Origin: Hyposmocoma kahamanoa
Lineage: Eukaryota; Arthropoda; Insecta; Lepidoptera; Cosmopterigidae
Reading direction: 5' to 3'
Assembly: GCF_003589595.1 (NCBI RefSeq)
Contig: NW_020656077.1
Coordinates: forward strand, 6,322,748-6,386,747
Length of the DNA stretch: 64,000 nucleotides
Numbering within the stretch: position 1 is the first letter of the stretch; each line of letters starts with the position of its first letter. Of the stretch, positions 1 to 13,900 are shown piece by piece. The position numbers and the translations under genes are program-made. The notes beneath the pieces are model-generated. The model saw only the letters and a program-made list of their open reading frames with translations. It did no database searches and was not told where the DNA came from.

Positions 1-1870
1 TAATGATAAATGTATTCAAATGTATATTTACAAAGAGCAACGCCTAGAGTTTCTTGCTCATTCTTCTCGGGGGAATCAGCCTTACGAATGAACAGTATAA
101 TTTGTAGTGTGACGATTCCAAGTGTAATTTGCTTACCTATGAAATAAAAATTATTTGATATTGACCTTGAAAACGAACTTTGAGTATACTTCAAAATTTC
201 TAAGTTTAAGCTTTGTCTACAAAATTGGTTTTGTAAATACAAAAAACTTACGAGACGCTCACGGGCCGCTTTAACTTCCCACCGCCACGATCAACACTTG
301 GATTTCCCAATATGACGAAACCAAAATGGCTGCCATACAAAATCTCCTCAACTATCGATGATGCTTGTTGTTTTATAAATCTCACCTTAGGCTCTCCATT
401 GTGCAATATTGCGAGTTGGTACATTATTTTACAATGTAACAAATAATTAATAAACTCACAACGTAATAATACTTAAAACTAAAAATTTATTTGGATAAAA
501 ATCTGAAAAACTACAAAATCCCGCTATTTTTTTCTCTGAGATGCAATCCAAGTTTTATATATAAAGCCAATACATAATTTCGTAACTTAACATCTACATT
601 ACGTAAGTTGTATGAACTACAAATTACAATACAATACTCTTGGTTCGAGCCCACGAACATTCTTTGTTGTAAAATGAATTTTTAATGGGATTGTTTCACA
701 TTTAAATTCGCTAAATATAATTACATGCTTCAGGCCTGAACAAATATACCCTCAGTTTCGTGTGGAAGACGTATTTTTCTACATACCCCATGGTCATTAG
801 AGTACACAGAGCTAAATTTTATTGCAATATTTTCATTATAATGTACACAAGGCGTTTATGTGATCATGGGAATTATGTTGTCTGAATCTAAGTCACTTCA
901 CCTATTATATATCTACATTTTGATGTACACGAGGCGTTAGGAGGTTAAGGGCTAAAATACAAAAACTAGTTTTTCCAGGTTTTACTAACACAAATTTCAA
1001 CATGAACATACAGAAATGACGTTTACTATATACCCAGCATCCACATGGCATTAATATGTCACGCGTCTTACAGACACACGGTGTCCTAAACGATTTTAGT
1101 AAAACAAATTAAGTAGCAGTAGAGGTCCTTGTAAAAGAGTCTAGTGTAGTACTGCCACCTTGCCTATTTCTGCCACCAAGCAGTAATGCGAGCATTACTG
1201 TGTTTCCGGTTTTGAACGTTAAGGGTGCTGGGTCGTTCGTTCCGTCACTTAGTTACATAAAAAAAAATTAATATTTTTTTTAATGGTGGATGAAAACGGT
1301 TGGTTGCACGTTAGGGACACCATGTGACTCTCGCTACAGTACCAACATCTTTTTTTTTTATAATATAAAGTGACGGCACGAACACATCGTGCGCTTGATG
1401 GTAAGCTTGTCCATAAGAATTGCAGAGCCACTCAGACCTTTAAATCGCAAAGATCTGCGGGGCACTACAACTGGGCCCGTCACCTTGAGTCATATGTTGA
1501 CAAGTCCCATGTGCCTGTAATTTCACCAGCACAGGAACACCATGTGTCTAGCGCGCGTGACGTGTTAGTTTTATATCAAACAATTTTTTAAGCTTAGGCA
1601 TTTATCTTGAAAATGCAAAATGGCTCAAATTATGTGTCCTGGAGTATATCTCATCAATATTAAAGATTAAGGCAAAGCGATCTATTTTGACCTATCTATC
1701 ATGCATTTAAATATAAATGTTATTTTAGACTCACGCGTTAAATATCCGTCCAACGGCAGCTTTCCTTACTTTCATGAGGTTTCAATATGTACCAATTGTC
1801 CTTCAATGACGATTGACAATTGTTATAAATAACTGAAGTTACAAGCGAGTATTGGCCCGTTCAATTGCAG
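1..1870. other. Intron or upstream sequence, no exon recognised
   Basis: This is probably FHIP intron, since the exon at 1871 starts mid-protein. Apart from the composite repeat at 1109-1590 nothing is recognised on either strand. Confidence 0.6.
1109..1590. repeat. GTAGCAGTAG repeat, composite
   Basis: A plus-oriented part (1109-1255) is followed by a minus-oriented part (about 1369-1560), separated by an A/T run. The 73-codon frame here is chance. Confidence 0.6.
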
Positions 1871-1976
1871 ATCAACTGGTGTCAGTTCTCAATCAGCTGT
1901 GCGTCGCGCTAATGCAGAACATGAAGTTCGTCGACCTCTTCTTCTTGACGACTCACGCGCACAATGGATCGCAGGC
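1871..1976 (+). CDS. FHIP: FHIP exon with an abnormal donor site
   Basis: The exon starts after TTGCAG with two bases of a split codon and reads [17 protein letters not shown], a conserved FHIP segment. It runs on through [13 protein letters not shown]. The next exon (3036) begins with the third base of a codon, so this exon should end two bases into a codon, after GC at 1975-1976. The bases that follow are TGAGTA, not GTGAGTA. A canonical donor would exist if one G were restored, so the site has either lost a base or is misread. A GC donor at 1975 would break the frame. Confidence 0.6.
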
Positions 1977-4900
1977 TGAGTATGTTGATTGTCACTTTAA
2001 TATTGACACGAACTGCATTTATTATTAAACCGACATGGTTTTCGTTTCTGCACATTTATTCGAAATTTAATGACTACGCTCAAATATTACACATTTGATT
2101 TTTTAACCGACTTCAAACAAAAGGATGAGGTTCTCAATTCGACTGTATTTTTTTTATGTATGTTACGCGATAACTCTGTATTCTTACGCGATAACACGAT
2201 TTGTCAACCGTTTTTACTGATTTTTTTTTGAGTACCTCAGTATTGGTTCCGTTTCAATTTCAAGGAAATATTCCATCTCTAAGGATGGCCAACTAAGAGA
2301 TGAATCCGGTTTCGTGCACTTTCCTGTAACTAATTTCAATATAACTTGGCAAATAAATGCATTTCTACGAACTTTTGAAGTCAGTTTGTTTTTTATAAAA
2401 AATGTTACAATTATTAAATTTCTGTTAACTGAATAGTAATTCTGCATATTTGGTAAGTAGGCTTATTTTACTATAGCCTTTATTAATAATAATGTCAGTC
2501 ATCTAGATCAGACACAATTTAGAAAAGTTTATTTTCCAAATTGATGCTACCGGAAATCGAACCTGAGACCTACTCATACATCGCCCATAGTGTAACCCCT
2601 CTAGTCTAAATAAAACCTTCGAATCTTTTTTCTTCTCGTTATACGACCATGGCTGTAATGAGAAGAAAAAGCCCGAAGGTTTTATTTGGGGCATTATAGT
2701 CAAGTTAGCCTGCATGTAATCATACTATTTACTCGCGAATGTGATGAAAAACGTATGTTTCAAGGGCGGGCGGTACGGGAATTAAGAACCTCGACTCCGA
2801 CTTCGTGCTTCTAATAGAGTCTCGTTCGTAATTCTTCATTTACCGCCCTTAAAACAATGATATACTATAACGTGCCTAGAAGCGTTCAGGTGTAGGGGAT
2901 AGTTCGGAATGTGCAAATTATGTTGGGTCTAAGGGACCGAGCGCGCCGTACGCATTCGTTTTTAAACCATCTTCCTGATGAGTTCTTTCTTCGTCGCATT
3001 CTAGAAACCCATCGATATGCAATATTTCCTTTCAGATTCATAATAGTCCGCTTGCTATTAGCGTCTGTGCACCGCGAATGTGGCACCGGCGCGACTGCAC
3101 GCGACGCTCTTTTGCTCTGCGCCAAGATGTCCTCACGGTGTCCGCAGCTCGCGGAGTACATGCTCGCCGGGAACACTTGCGTCGTACTTGCTACTGGTCA
3201 GTTTCTAACCTCGGCAATCTTTTGTCATTTTCTCCGTCTGGGGAAAAACAGATTCGTCTCATGTCTACAGTGTCATTTTATTCCGTTATGGGGCAAAAGC
3301 CTCCTCGAAGCCCTCTTTTTCGTCTCTCAGTCATCAAAAATATGGAGTGGCCATTTCTTTATTATTTTTAACGGAAAATAAATTTGTTGAATGTCACGAT
3401 GTTTCACCATATGATGTTAATTATATAATTATTAATAAAAAGATCGAACACTTAGAAAAAATTCCTTCGATCCAGCTGGATTCGAACATCTGGCACGGTT
3501 TGCTAGAAGACGTTGGTTCGAATCCAGCCGGATCGAAGAAACTTTTTCTAAGTGTTCGGTCTTTGTATTACTAATCGGACACCGATTATTCATCTAAACA
3601 TCGAATTTTTAGGTTATATTAATTTCCAATAATCGTCTAAATATTGGTTAAAATACACAATGCAGTCAGTCCAAGCATACTTGTGTTCAGGTCTAAGCGG
3701 GCTGTACTCACATCTGCCGCGGTCCCTGGACGAAAAAATCCACCGGCTGACGCCCGATGATGTCAACCACGTTCACAAACTCACACTCTTCATCGATTCG
3801 CTGGAGTTCTGTAACGCCGTCGCTCAGGTAATAAATGAACAACCCCTTTTTTGCTTAGGTTTAGTAGTATCAACCAAACAACACTAAATTTTCATCACGT
3901 AGTCGTAACACGTAAGTGCTAAAGCATGAAGTGTAAAACATGTTTGATAAACTCATCCGTAGAACAGCGATCAATGTGCAAGAGTATGTGTTTTCAGGAC
4001 ATACTACATTTCGTTCGTTCTTCATCGCTGTGGATGTCAGATCGACCGTTGGTCGATTTTATATTGCATTATATGCATAAATTCTCAAATAATCTTTACA
4101 TAGGTCTTAGTTTGAATAAATTAAAGTAAAGCCAGTAAAGTCCCTCACCTCAATGCTAAGTGTGTGTCTGTGTCACACAGGGACAGGGACAACCACACAC
4201 ACACACACACACACATACACACACACACACACGCACGCACGCACGCACGCACATACACACACGCACGCACGCACACACACTTCCGCACGCGCGCAGACAC
4301 ACAGACACACACAGATACACACAGACATACACAGACACACACACAGATACACGCGGACACACACACAGACACACATAGACACACACACACAGACATACAC
4401 AGACACACACAGACACACACAGACACACACACACACACACAGACACACACAGGGACAGACACACACACGTATGAATCACTTTCGCGCAATTTATGTAATG
4501 AAAAATCTCGAACAGGAGCTTGATATGAGCGCAGAATAAAGGCGCCTTCAAATTAGACGCTCATGGAAGCGCTGCAGTAGCGCGTCTGTGTCACGGCAGC
4601 CGCAGCACTACTAATTTTCATACATACATAACTGCCTGCGTGACCGGTTACAATGCTGGTCAGCCACGCATATAGATTCCCGGGCCGGGAGAAATATTTA
4701 TATGGACTACATTTATTTCTCTCGTGACTTTGTATGTAATTTGTAGTTGTCTATGGCAACCGCGACACGGGGAAGTGCGGGGCTTTGAGTGTGTGCTTTA
4801 ATTTTTATCATAGTCTGTTCCAATTCATTTTGAACAAAAAGTAAACAAACCTGTTTGGTTAAAATTCTAAAGCAATCACTCAACAAATCGAATAAATAAC

Positions 4901-7900
4901 ACTTTCACGTATATTTCGAAGATTTCGACTTGATATCTCATCACTTTTTCCAACAATATTCATTTGAATAGCATCGTAAAGTCGTATTTGAAAATTGGTA
5001 GTTCAAAAGTGAGGTTATTTTTCATCTATACTTCTATGACTCGTCTATGGTTGCATAGTGCTGTACGAAAAAAAACATTCCGTTCATTCAATTAAAGTTT
5101 TTGTAATCTATTGGTAAATCGAAAATTTAAATCGCAATGGAACGAGTATGTAAGTGTAAACATTTGAAAGAGGATTTAAAATTAAGATTTTGGAAATTTT
5201 AAATGTATGCTTTTATGGATTAATGTATTTTTACTATTCATGTAAGGAAAACCGCTAGTATGACTCAATTAAACAAATCGATTCATTCAATTAATTAATC
5301 GATTTTTAGTTTGCATTACAATTGGCCATCACTAAACTGTCTATGGTCAGGTCAGTGATTTATTTGTTTAATTTTTGTTTAGAATGGATTGGAACGAAGT
5401 ATATCTAGTCTGCAAAGATGGTGCGTTTGTGGCGCTGCAGCTGCGCTCCTAAATATTGTATGAAAATTAGTAGCGGCGCCACTGCAACGCTTCCATAAGC
5501 GTCCAATTTAAATTCGGCCTAAGACTAGGACTCACGTTCAGACATACGCGTTTTTACCAAATTTAAATACATAACATAGAACAAAAGTTGTTGTTTATGA
5601 TGTTAGTAATATAGTCCTGCGAGGTTGTTCGTATTTTAAACATTACACTGTGTAGATAGTTGTTTATGATATTTATCAATTTGTTTTTAGGTAGCACATC
5701 CGTCCATAAAGAAGCAGCTACTGGACCTTCTGTATCAAGGCTTCCTGGTGCCAGTGATGGGACCGGCGCTGCTGCAGGTAATCTTTGACGCTCTCGCTAA
5801 TGGAGTAGGACGGGATAGGGTAAACCCGCTGTGGGCACAGTGTACATTGTGAAATTACGATGAGATGTTAAGTGTGCTATATTTTTTACGATCGCGAATG
5901 ACTTAAAATTTAGTATAATTTCCTGTATATTTACATATACACCGTGAAAATTTAATTGTCGAATGAAATTTTAATTTGTACTTGCTAAAAATACGTGAAG
6001 TACCTAATGACAGTTAGCAAACATGACTTTCAAACGAGTTGTTTTATTACATTTACAAATTATCCTGTAAGCACAAAAAAATTAACTACACAATCTATAA
6101 TAGTATTCTATCAATGAAAGTTAGTGGTCATAGCAAGGTGATGCGGCAGATTTTGCCAGTTCGCTGATTTCACCTCAAACTATTTACTTCGAAAATTTTC
6201 GAGACCTACTGATTGCCCGCACTGTGTTATGCACATAAAATTTTTCATTCACAAATTCAAATTCAAAGATTCAAAGACTAATTTTCAATCAATCAATTTA
6301 AACAGTTTCTTTATACAATACATTGCTAAAGGCTTATAATGATGACCTAGGTAGATAGGATTGTGTGTTATATTTTATAATGAATTGTAGAAAAAATATC
6401 CACATTTGACATCTCTATATCAATTCGCTGATTGTTTTGTCTTTGTGAAGGAAGCGAAATGGATGGTTTTTATTTCATAAAACATGGTGGTGAAATGAAA
6501 TCATTTATAGGCGGAGAACTTTTACTTTCGACATTTGCTGATGACAAACAAGGTTAGTGTTTGTAATTTACACACACCGGCACGTTTAGGAAAACACTAG
6601 TTAAATCTTTAAATAAAAAAGGTAGCAGTAGTGCTCCTTGTGAAAAAGTTCGTCCAGGGAGTCCTGTCACCTTACCTATTTCTGCCGCCAAGCAATAACG
6701 TGAGCATTACAACGTTTCGGTTTTGAAGAGAACGGGTGCTGGTGAAACTACAGGCACATGGGACTTGACAATTTATGTCACAGGGTGACAGGCGCAGTGG
6801 CTGTGCCCATGAGATCTTTGTGATTTAAAGCCCTGAGTGGCACTGCAACTATTATGGACAGGCGTGTCGCTTACCACCAAGCGCACAAAAAAACTGCAGT
6901 GTTCTTGCAAAGACGTCTTTTCCTTACGTCTAATTTGAAAATTTAAAGAAAAATGTGTTTTTCATTCATTTGTTTTTATTTACTTACTTTTTAAATTCTA
7001 TTTATTTATTTACATTATCAATACAATTGCATAGAATAAGTTTGTCGAATGGTTCGAAAGCGAATGCCGAAAATTTTGGTTGATTTTTTAAATTTAATAT
7101 GTTTTAATTTAATCCATGGTACATACTACTTACACTATATACTGTTTAAATTTTCTGCCTTTTCTACTTTGTCAGAAAATGTAAAAAAAAATGCATTTTG
7201 TTTCATTCCGTTTTTTTTAAGTAAAGGTTGAGTAACGCTCAGACGATGTTAAAAGATGTTAATATAATTGCTACTTTATGTCTAATTCTTACTTATTTAT
7301 ATATAACCGTTACTATTTTATATTCTCACTTTTTTGTTACGCTAAATTGTGCCGGTGTGTGTATATTATGGGATATGTATAATTTTTTTGTCTAAATTAT
7401 GATTTATTAAAAAAACACAAAATTGTAAACATAATTAGTAACTTTTAACTTTTCACGGTTCATTCATCTTTGTATTTGTTTATCGTCGTAATCGTGTGAT
7501 ACGCATGATGCTAATCCCATAGAAATAAAGGCTGTGGTAGATTACTAGGAGAGCGGTTGCCTCCGTTCCGTTGTTTTAGAATCCCTGTGGCGACATGTAC
7601 AGTTCATGACCTTAGATACCTGACCCCTAGCTGGCTGCAGGACGTTGTATGTTTCCATAATCACAACTTGACCAGCATTCATTTGTCGCTTTACTCTCTA
7701 TTGCCCAGCGGTATTTTATATTCCTAATCCGAACTACAATAAATTCAACAATTTATAATGCAAATTAACCTCCTGTACATGATTTCATATACACCCATTT
7801 CACTCTAACAATATCACGAGGCGCGTGTCCGCTGAAGCGAGTAGCCTTACTAAATTAAAACGTACTTCTTGTAGTGACCTCGTTATTAACCATTGAGTAT

Positions 7901-10900
7901 TTATTTCAGCAATGGCAGGTGAAGAAACATCAGATTTGTATAAACATTTAATTTACTTGCACAAATAACCTTTGGCTGTTGGTGTACCTGTGTAACCATC
8001 GAATATATAACAAGAAATAGAGACAAAATGTCATTTAATTTCTGAAAACTATTCAGCCAAATCATTACAATGACAACTGCGCTCCAATTGGCCAACCCGA
8101 ATTCGTCAATTGTTTCCATTGACTTACAATTATATGGACGTCGGGTCCGCGCTAAAAAGTGTCCGCACTTGTAAGGCGCTAAAATCGTATACAGAGCGCG
8201 ACACTCCGCTTTAGTCTTCATTTGTTCTACTGACAGCGCGATACTGCGATGACATTACAATTTAAATTTCGAATAGGTTGACTTGGGACATTTTTTTCGT
8301 GGTTTTTGTATTAGACCCGTCGTCCATTTATTTGTAAGTCAATGATTGTTTCACTTCAAAATGACCAGTTTAACATGGGCTTTGATATAATGGACGAAAA
8401 TTTAAATATTACATATTTAATTACCGATGAAATGTGATTCTGTTTGTTTTGTAATTAGAGGTTTTGCTGTTTTTCCCACACCACCGAATGGAACAGGCGC
8501 CCATTGTTAGAGATATTATCGTTATTATAGTAAATACAGAGAGAGACGTACACACAGTTCTGTTGTTGGCGCTGTACTGTTTCAGCTTTCTAATTTATGA
8601 TTTCAACGCTAACGTGAGTTGATATTTAAAAGTTATATAAGGCCCATTTGCCTGATGAGTTGCCAGTGATGGCCCTTATTTCGTCTCTATTTCTGGTTAT
8701 ATACTCGATGTATATAACCGACACGGACACATGCTAATCATTAATTATAATTTGAAATTAAGAGCTCGATGACTTTCTGGAACCAGGGCTTCTCTTTAAA
8801 ATATTTAATAGACCAGGAAAGCCGACGAATCATACACCGCTTCAATATCATCACGTGATTTTTTTTTACCCACAACTCAGAAACATATTACATATATGAT
8901 GGGCTGCCATAATTGTGTAACCTCCTAAGGCCACGTGAAGTGTTCAAACTTGACAATATTTTTCTTATGATCACGTAAACGCCCAATGTAGATATAATGA
9001 AAATATCACATACAAATTTAGCGCTAGATATTCTACATGACATATCTATACACCTTACACAATCTGAACATGTTTTCTTTTTGTTTTATAGATATAAATG
9101 CATAATCCATCGCAACAAAGTTATCATTAATTTTAAATTTAAAAGCCCACTACTAATTTTGTTCGTTTGTTTATAAGGCTTCAATAATTTATGTCATTGT
9201 GGATAACTACTTTGGCCTAAGTTATTTAAGACAAATATTGTTATTGAAGAATTATTGTTATTGAAGTTACTGAACCATGTAAAGTAATACCCCGCTTTGC
9301 GCGACCCCGCATTGCCCGATTTCGTTACAACGCGATTTTCAAAATTCGCGCTAAATTACTGTTGATTTACAACCCTCTACGGGTTCAAATTGGTTAAAAT
9401 TCTCAGTTACTAAAAGTGCAATGTCAGAGGTAGTTCTTTCTTGATAGGCCCTTTAACTTGTACATTAGTACTGTCTGTTGTCCAGACAAAATAATTTTTT
9501 TTACGAACAATGACGCCACCGGCTAAGAAATAAGAGAGTCAAAGCTTGAGTTTGGAGACGAAGACAAAAATTTTAGAAAAGATGAGTTCGTTCGAATGGC
9601 ACTTCCGTTACAATATTTAGCTTTTTATTCGATCATACCCAGTTATATCCCTGGTAGCAGTCGTTAGGTCAAGTTAGAGACCCTAGTCAAGTTACAGAGC
9701 TCTTATTAATAGATATTTGGTTAATTGTGTTTTACGGTGTTTATAAGTATAATATCATTGGTTTTACGCATCTAACTGATATTTCCCTAATATCTATCGA
9801 CAATTTTCGTGTTTCGGCTGTCGTCGGATTTCTATCAGTTGCCCTTTGCATTAGGTGCAGATCGGACGTACTCTATTGACTTGGAAGTAGCTACTTCTCC
9901 TTATTTAGTTTTGATGGCCTCAAATGGCCCAATGGTTTGCACTATGGATACTGGATGAGGAGGTCCCGTGTTGGATTCCCGGTTGGACCAATTTGGGAAA
10001 TTAACTTTTCTAAATTGGTTCTGGTCTGGGTGTGTCCGTTGCTCCGGTACTCATAGTACAGGAAATTTCCTAGTTTGAAACCTGGCAATTGGCGCGTTTA
10101 CGAATTAGGCTAAATTTTAATTTTAGTATATTGTTAGGGAGTAAATGTTGTTTTACGGCTCCGTATATTTCACAAAATCAAAACAAAACAAGATTAAATT
10201 ACGTAGTTCTGAATTCAAATTATTAAGATATAAACGGTATAGACATTGACTTACAATTATATGGACGTCGGGTCCGCGCTAAAAAGTGTCCGCACTTGTA
10301 AGGCGCTAAAATCGTATACAGAGCGCGACACTCCGCTTTAGTCTTCATTTGTTCTACGGACAGCGCGATACTGCGATGACATAACAATTTAAATTTCGAA
10401 TAGGTTCACTTGGGACATTTTTTTCGTGGTTTTTGTATTTGACCCGTCGTCCATTTATTTGTAAGTCAATGGGTATAGATGATAAATGTGATAATTTCTA
10501 GATATGGAAATTTGTACTCGGGGGCAATCGGATATCCGAAGATTGTCGAGAGATTGATTACTAACCTAAGAACAATAACTGTTCTTAGTAACTAACACTT
10601 TTTTATCAACTAGTAATGAATTGAAAAGTGAGAAACGTAATTAATAATATGAAATCTATTTTCACTAAAATGTAATAAAAGTACAATTTGTTTTTACAAC
10701 CTGTGATAAAAGGGCCCTCGCTGACATTGATTTTTAACGTTATTAGTATCTTAACATTGTACAGTGCCTCTACCACGAGTTTTTATTACTTCACAATGTT
10801 GTATTATACAACGCCCGTAGAGGTTACAAGAAGAAATAACATTTTGTACATAAACATTTTACGCGGTTGCTAGCGATAAATGTCACTGTAATCTCATGGT

Positions 10901-13900
10901 TGAGGCACTGTTGTCATTAACATCGACATATGGTTTGGAGTGTGTGCTGGCACATCGCGTTCAGTCTCGTATTGTATTATGGTCCTAATTACATTTATAT
11001 AAGCCACGTGTTATCGTTCATCGTGTTGTGTGTATTTGAAAGGTGAAGGCTTTTATTCTAGGTGAAATGTTGATCATACCATGAATGTAACACTTAATAT
11101 TGAAACACAGTTGCATCGGATGGTAAGAAGCCAGTTTACGTGAAATTTCACCCGTAAACACGGGAAGGTCTCTTTCAAAGAGGTTAAATATAATTTATAA
11201 TTATAGTTTAAATAGAAGTTTATATTCACAACAAGTGTTGTAGTAAGACATTTCTTAGAAATGCCTAAGAAATTTATTACACTCTTTTGAAACAAATTGT
11301 CATATATATAGACCAGTCACAGCATGCCGTCGGGATAAAACTATTTTATCCACAATTAGCTGTCAAATTCGAATGATAAAATCGCCATTTTAAAAATTGA
11401 GTGCGACAAATGAGATAAACAGAAATATTATAATGAAACAGGTTGTTATATATTAATTATTGAAAAAAGTGGTAACATTTATAATACAGTTCTATACATG
11501 AGATTAATTTAAAATACGTAAACAATAACTAATGCAATGTAAAATTGTTTAGTAGGTGTTCTATGTTATTTTTCAGTGAAAATGTTGAGAGGATAAGAAG
11601 AACGAGTTCCCAGAGAATTATAAAATAAGCCAAGCTGATTTTTCTCCGACGTTTTCACAAATTGTGTATGGCTTTTGCAAATTTTGAAAGAATTGAGAAG
11701 TTTTCCGTCGTTTTTTATTATTTATGTATTGAGCTTTAGCTATAGAGCCATCAGTTTAAATTATAATCAATAATTAAGAAACTTACTACGTAATAAAACT
11801 TAAACTGCTGACAAAGAATGCGCAATTTCATGTCGTTGTCCTTGTTCATCAAAATGTATAACAATAGTCCATTATCAAATAAACAAATGAATGGATGAAA
11901 CTACCGATTCAGTATTCACAATAAATGTATAATAAATTAATAGCAACATAGCTTTATTACTGCGATAAATATGTCGAGGAATATGTGAGGTTTATCACAT
12001 ATCGCATGGGATATACCGCCATGCTACGGCTGCAGTAGTTCGTAGATAAATTGTCAAAAACATCAGTTGGACATTTGTTAAAGTGTCATAAAAAGTGGAA
12101 ACATTTTCATGATATTCTAATCGATCTATATATACGTATTTTGTAACCCAGAATATCAACGGCAAGCTCACTAGAGGATTTAGACTCTGACATAACAAAT
12201 ATGTGTTAATAGTGCAACTAATTGTCTTTGTGGTAAGCTTGGTATTGGTATCTTCAGTGTACACATACATCACAATGTCTGTGGCAATGTCATTGATTAT
12301 ATTGTCGTAATTGTCATTTATTTATTTTTTTGTAAATGGAACTGCTTATTTATGTACTGCCAACCTCATCATCGTTCTGCCACAAGGGTTGTACGTATGC
12401 TGTGATAATAATATCGTGTTTGTTGTTTTGTGGGTTTTCATTGCACGCACGGGTGTGGCGCACTATAGTAAGCACACACTAACAGCGATTTAGTGACGGT
12501 TCGCTTTTATAGAATATATGCTAGTCCCATGCTCTATGATTTCTGATACTTTAAAAGTTTAAGTCGCTACGAAAGCCTTGTTAATTATTACCAACAAGAG
12601 GTGCTGAAAAAAAATCCGATCAAAATTAGCACAAGTGGTCAGATTTGACTGTACTGTTAATAAGTTGTTGTTTTAGTTGATGCCAATCGTTCCCTTATGG
12701 AGTGTCAACGCACAAGAACTAGAGTGACGTTCAATTTTTTGTTATTATGTAGACTTTTATGGGATGGAGTTGACCATTGATTCATTAAGGCTGTAGCCCC
12801 TTATAAGCTAATAAGCTATTAAATACTCGATTTTGTAACTATTTACATAAAATATTATGATTTAGAGTTACCGCTCTAAGACATTATACAGTCTGTTCCA
12901 ATCCATTTTGAACAAAAAGTAAATAAACCTGTTTGGTTAAAATTCTAAAGTAATCACTCAATCAATCGAATAAGTAGCACTTTCACGTATAACCATTGAC
13001 TTACAAATAAATGGACGACGGGTCTAATACAAAAACCACGAAAAAAATGTCCCAAGTCAACCTATTCGAAATTTAAATTGTTATGTCATCGCAGTATCGC
13101 GCTGTCCGTAGAACAAATGAAGACTAAAGCGGAGTGTCGCGCTCTGTATACGATTTTAGCGCCTTACAAGTGCGGACACTTTTTAGCGCGGACCCGACGT
13201 CCATATAATTGTACGTCAATGCGTATAATTCGAAGATTTCGACTTGATATGTCATAACTTTTTCCAACAATATTCATTTGAATAGCTTCGTAAAATCGTA
13301 TTTGAAAAATGGTATTCCAAAAGTGACGTTATAATTCATCTATACTTCTATGACTTGCCTATGGTTGCATAGTGCTGTTCGAAAAAAAACATTCGGTTCA
13401 ATCAATTATAGTTTAGTAATAGATTATTAAATCGAACATTTTAATCGCAATCGATCGAGTATCTAAGTGTAAGGGTTTGAAGGAGGACTTAAATTGAAAT
13501 TTTAAATATGCTTATATAGGTTATGTAAGGAAAACCGCTAGTATGACTCAATTAAATAAAACGATTCATTCTGTTAATTAATCGATTTGTAGTTGGCGTT
13601 ACTATTGGCCACCACTAAACCGTCAATGATCGGGTCAGTGACTTTTTTGTTTACTTTTTGTTCAAAATGGATTGAAACGAATATGAATTATTCCTATTCC
13701 GGCACCGCTTATATTTTCCGTTGATTCGAGTCTCACGCGTTTCAAGAACAAACTGATTTGATTTTCGCGATTGTTAGACATTAGAAATAAAACTAGTTTT
13801 TCGGATCTAAATCAAGCTTTTTCAAACAAGCCAATGTTTACACCATGGGATCATGGTCACGGCTCTCTGAGATGGTAAAGTGGTTTGTTGTTGTAACAAA

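Noticed and set aside
2911..3381. 156-codon plus-strand frame taken as a whole gene
   Set aside because: Only 3036-3196 is coding (an FHIP exon). The rest is intron read through, shown by splice sites and homology.
4145..4551. Several overlapping frames of 70-131 codons on both strands
   Set aside because: They are translations of the (CA)n tract: Thr/His on one strand, Cys/Val on the other. No start context or domain.
6458..6537. Possible small plus-strand exon reading [13 protein letters not shown]
   Set aside because: It is short, stops quickly, does not fit FHIP homology, and its flanking splice sites are weak.
7901..8221. 106-codon minus-strand frame
   Set aside because: Its first third is MITE sequence that gives the same peptide in other copies.
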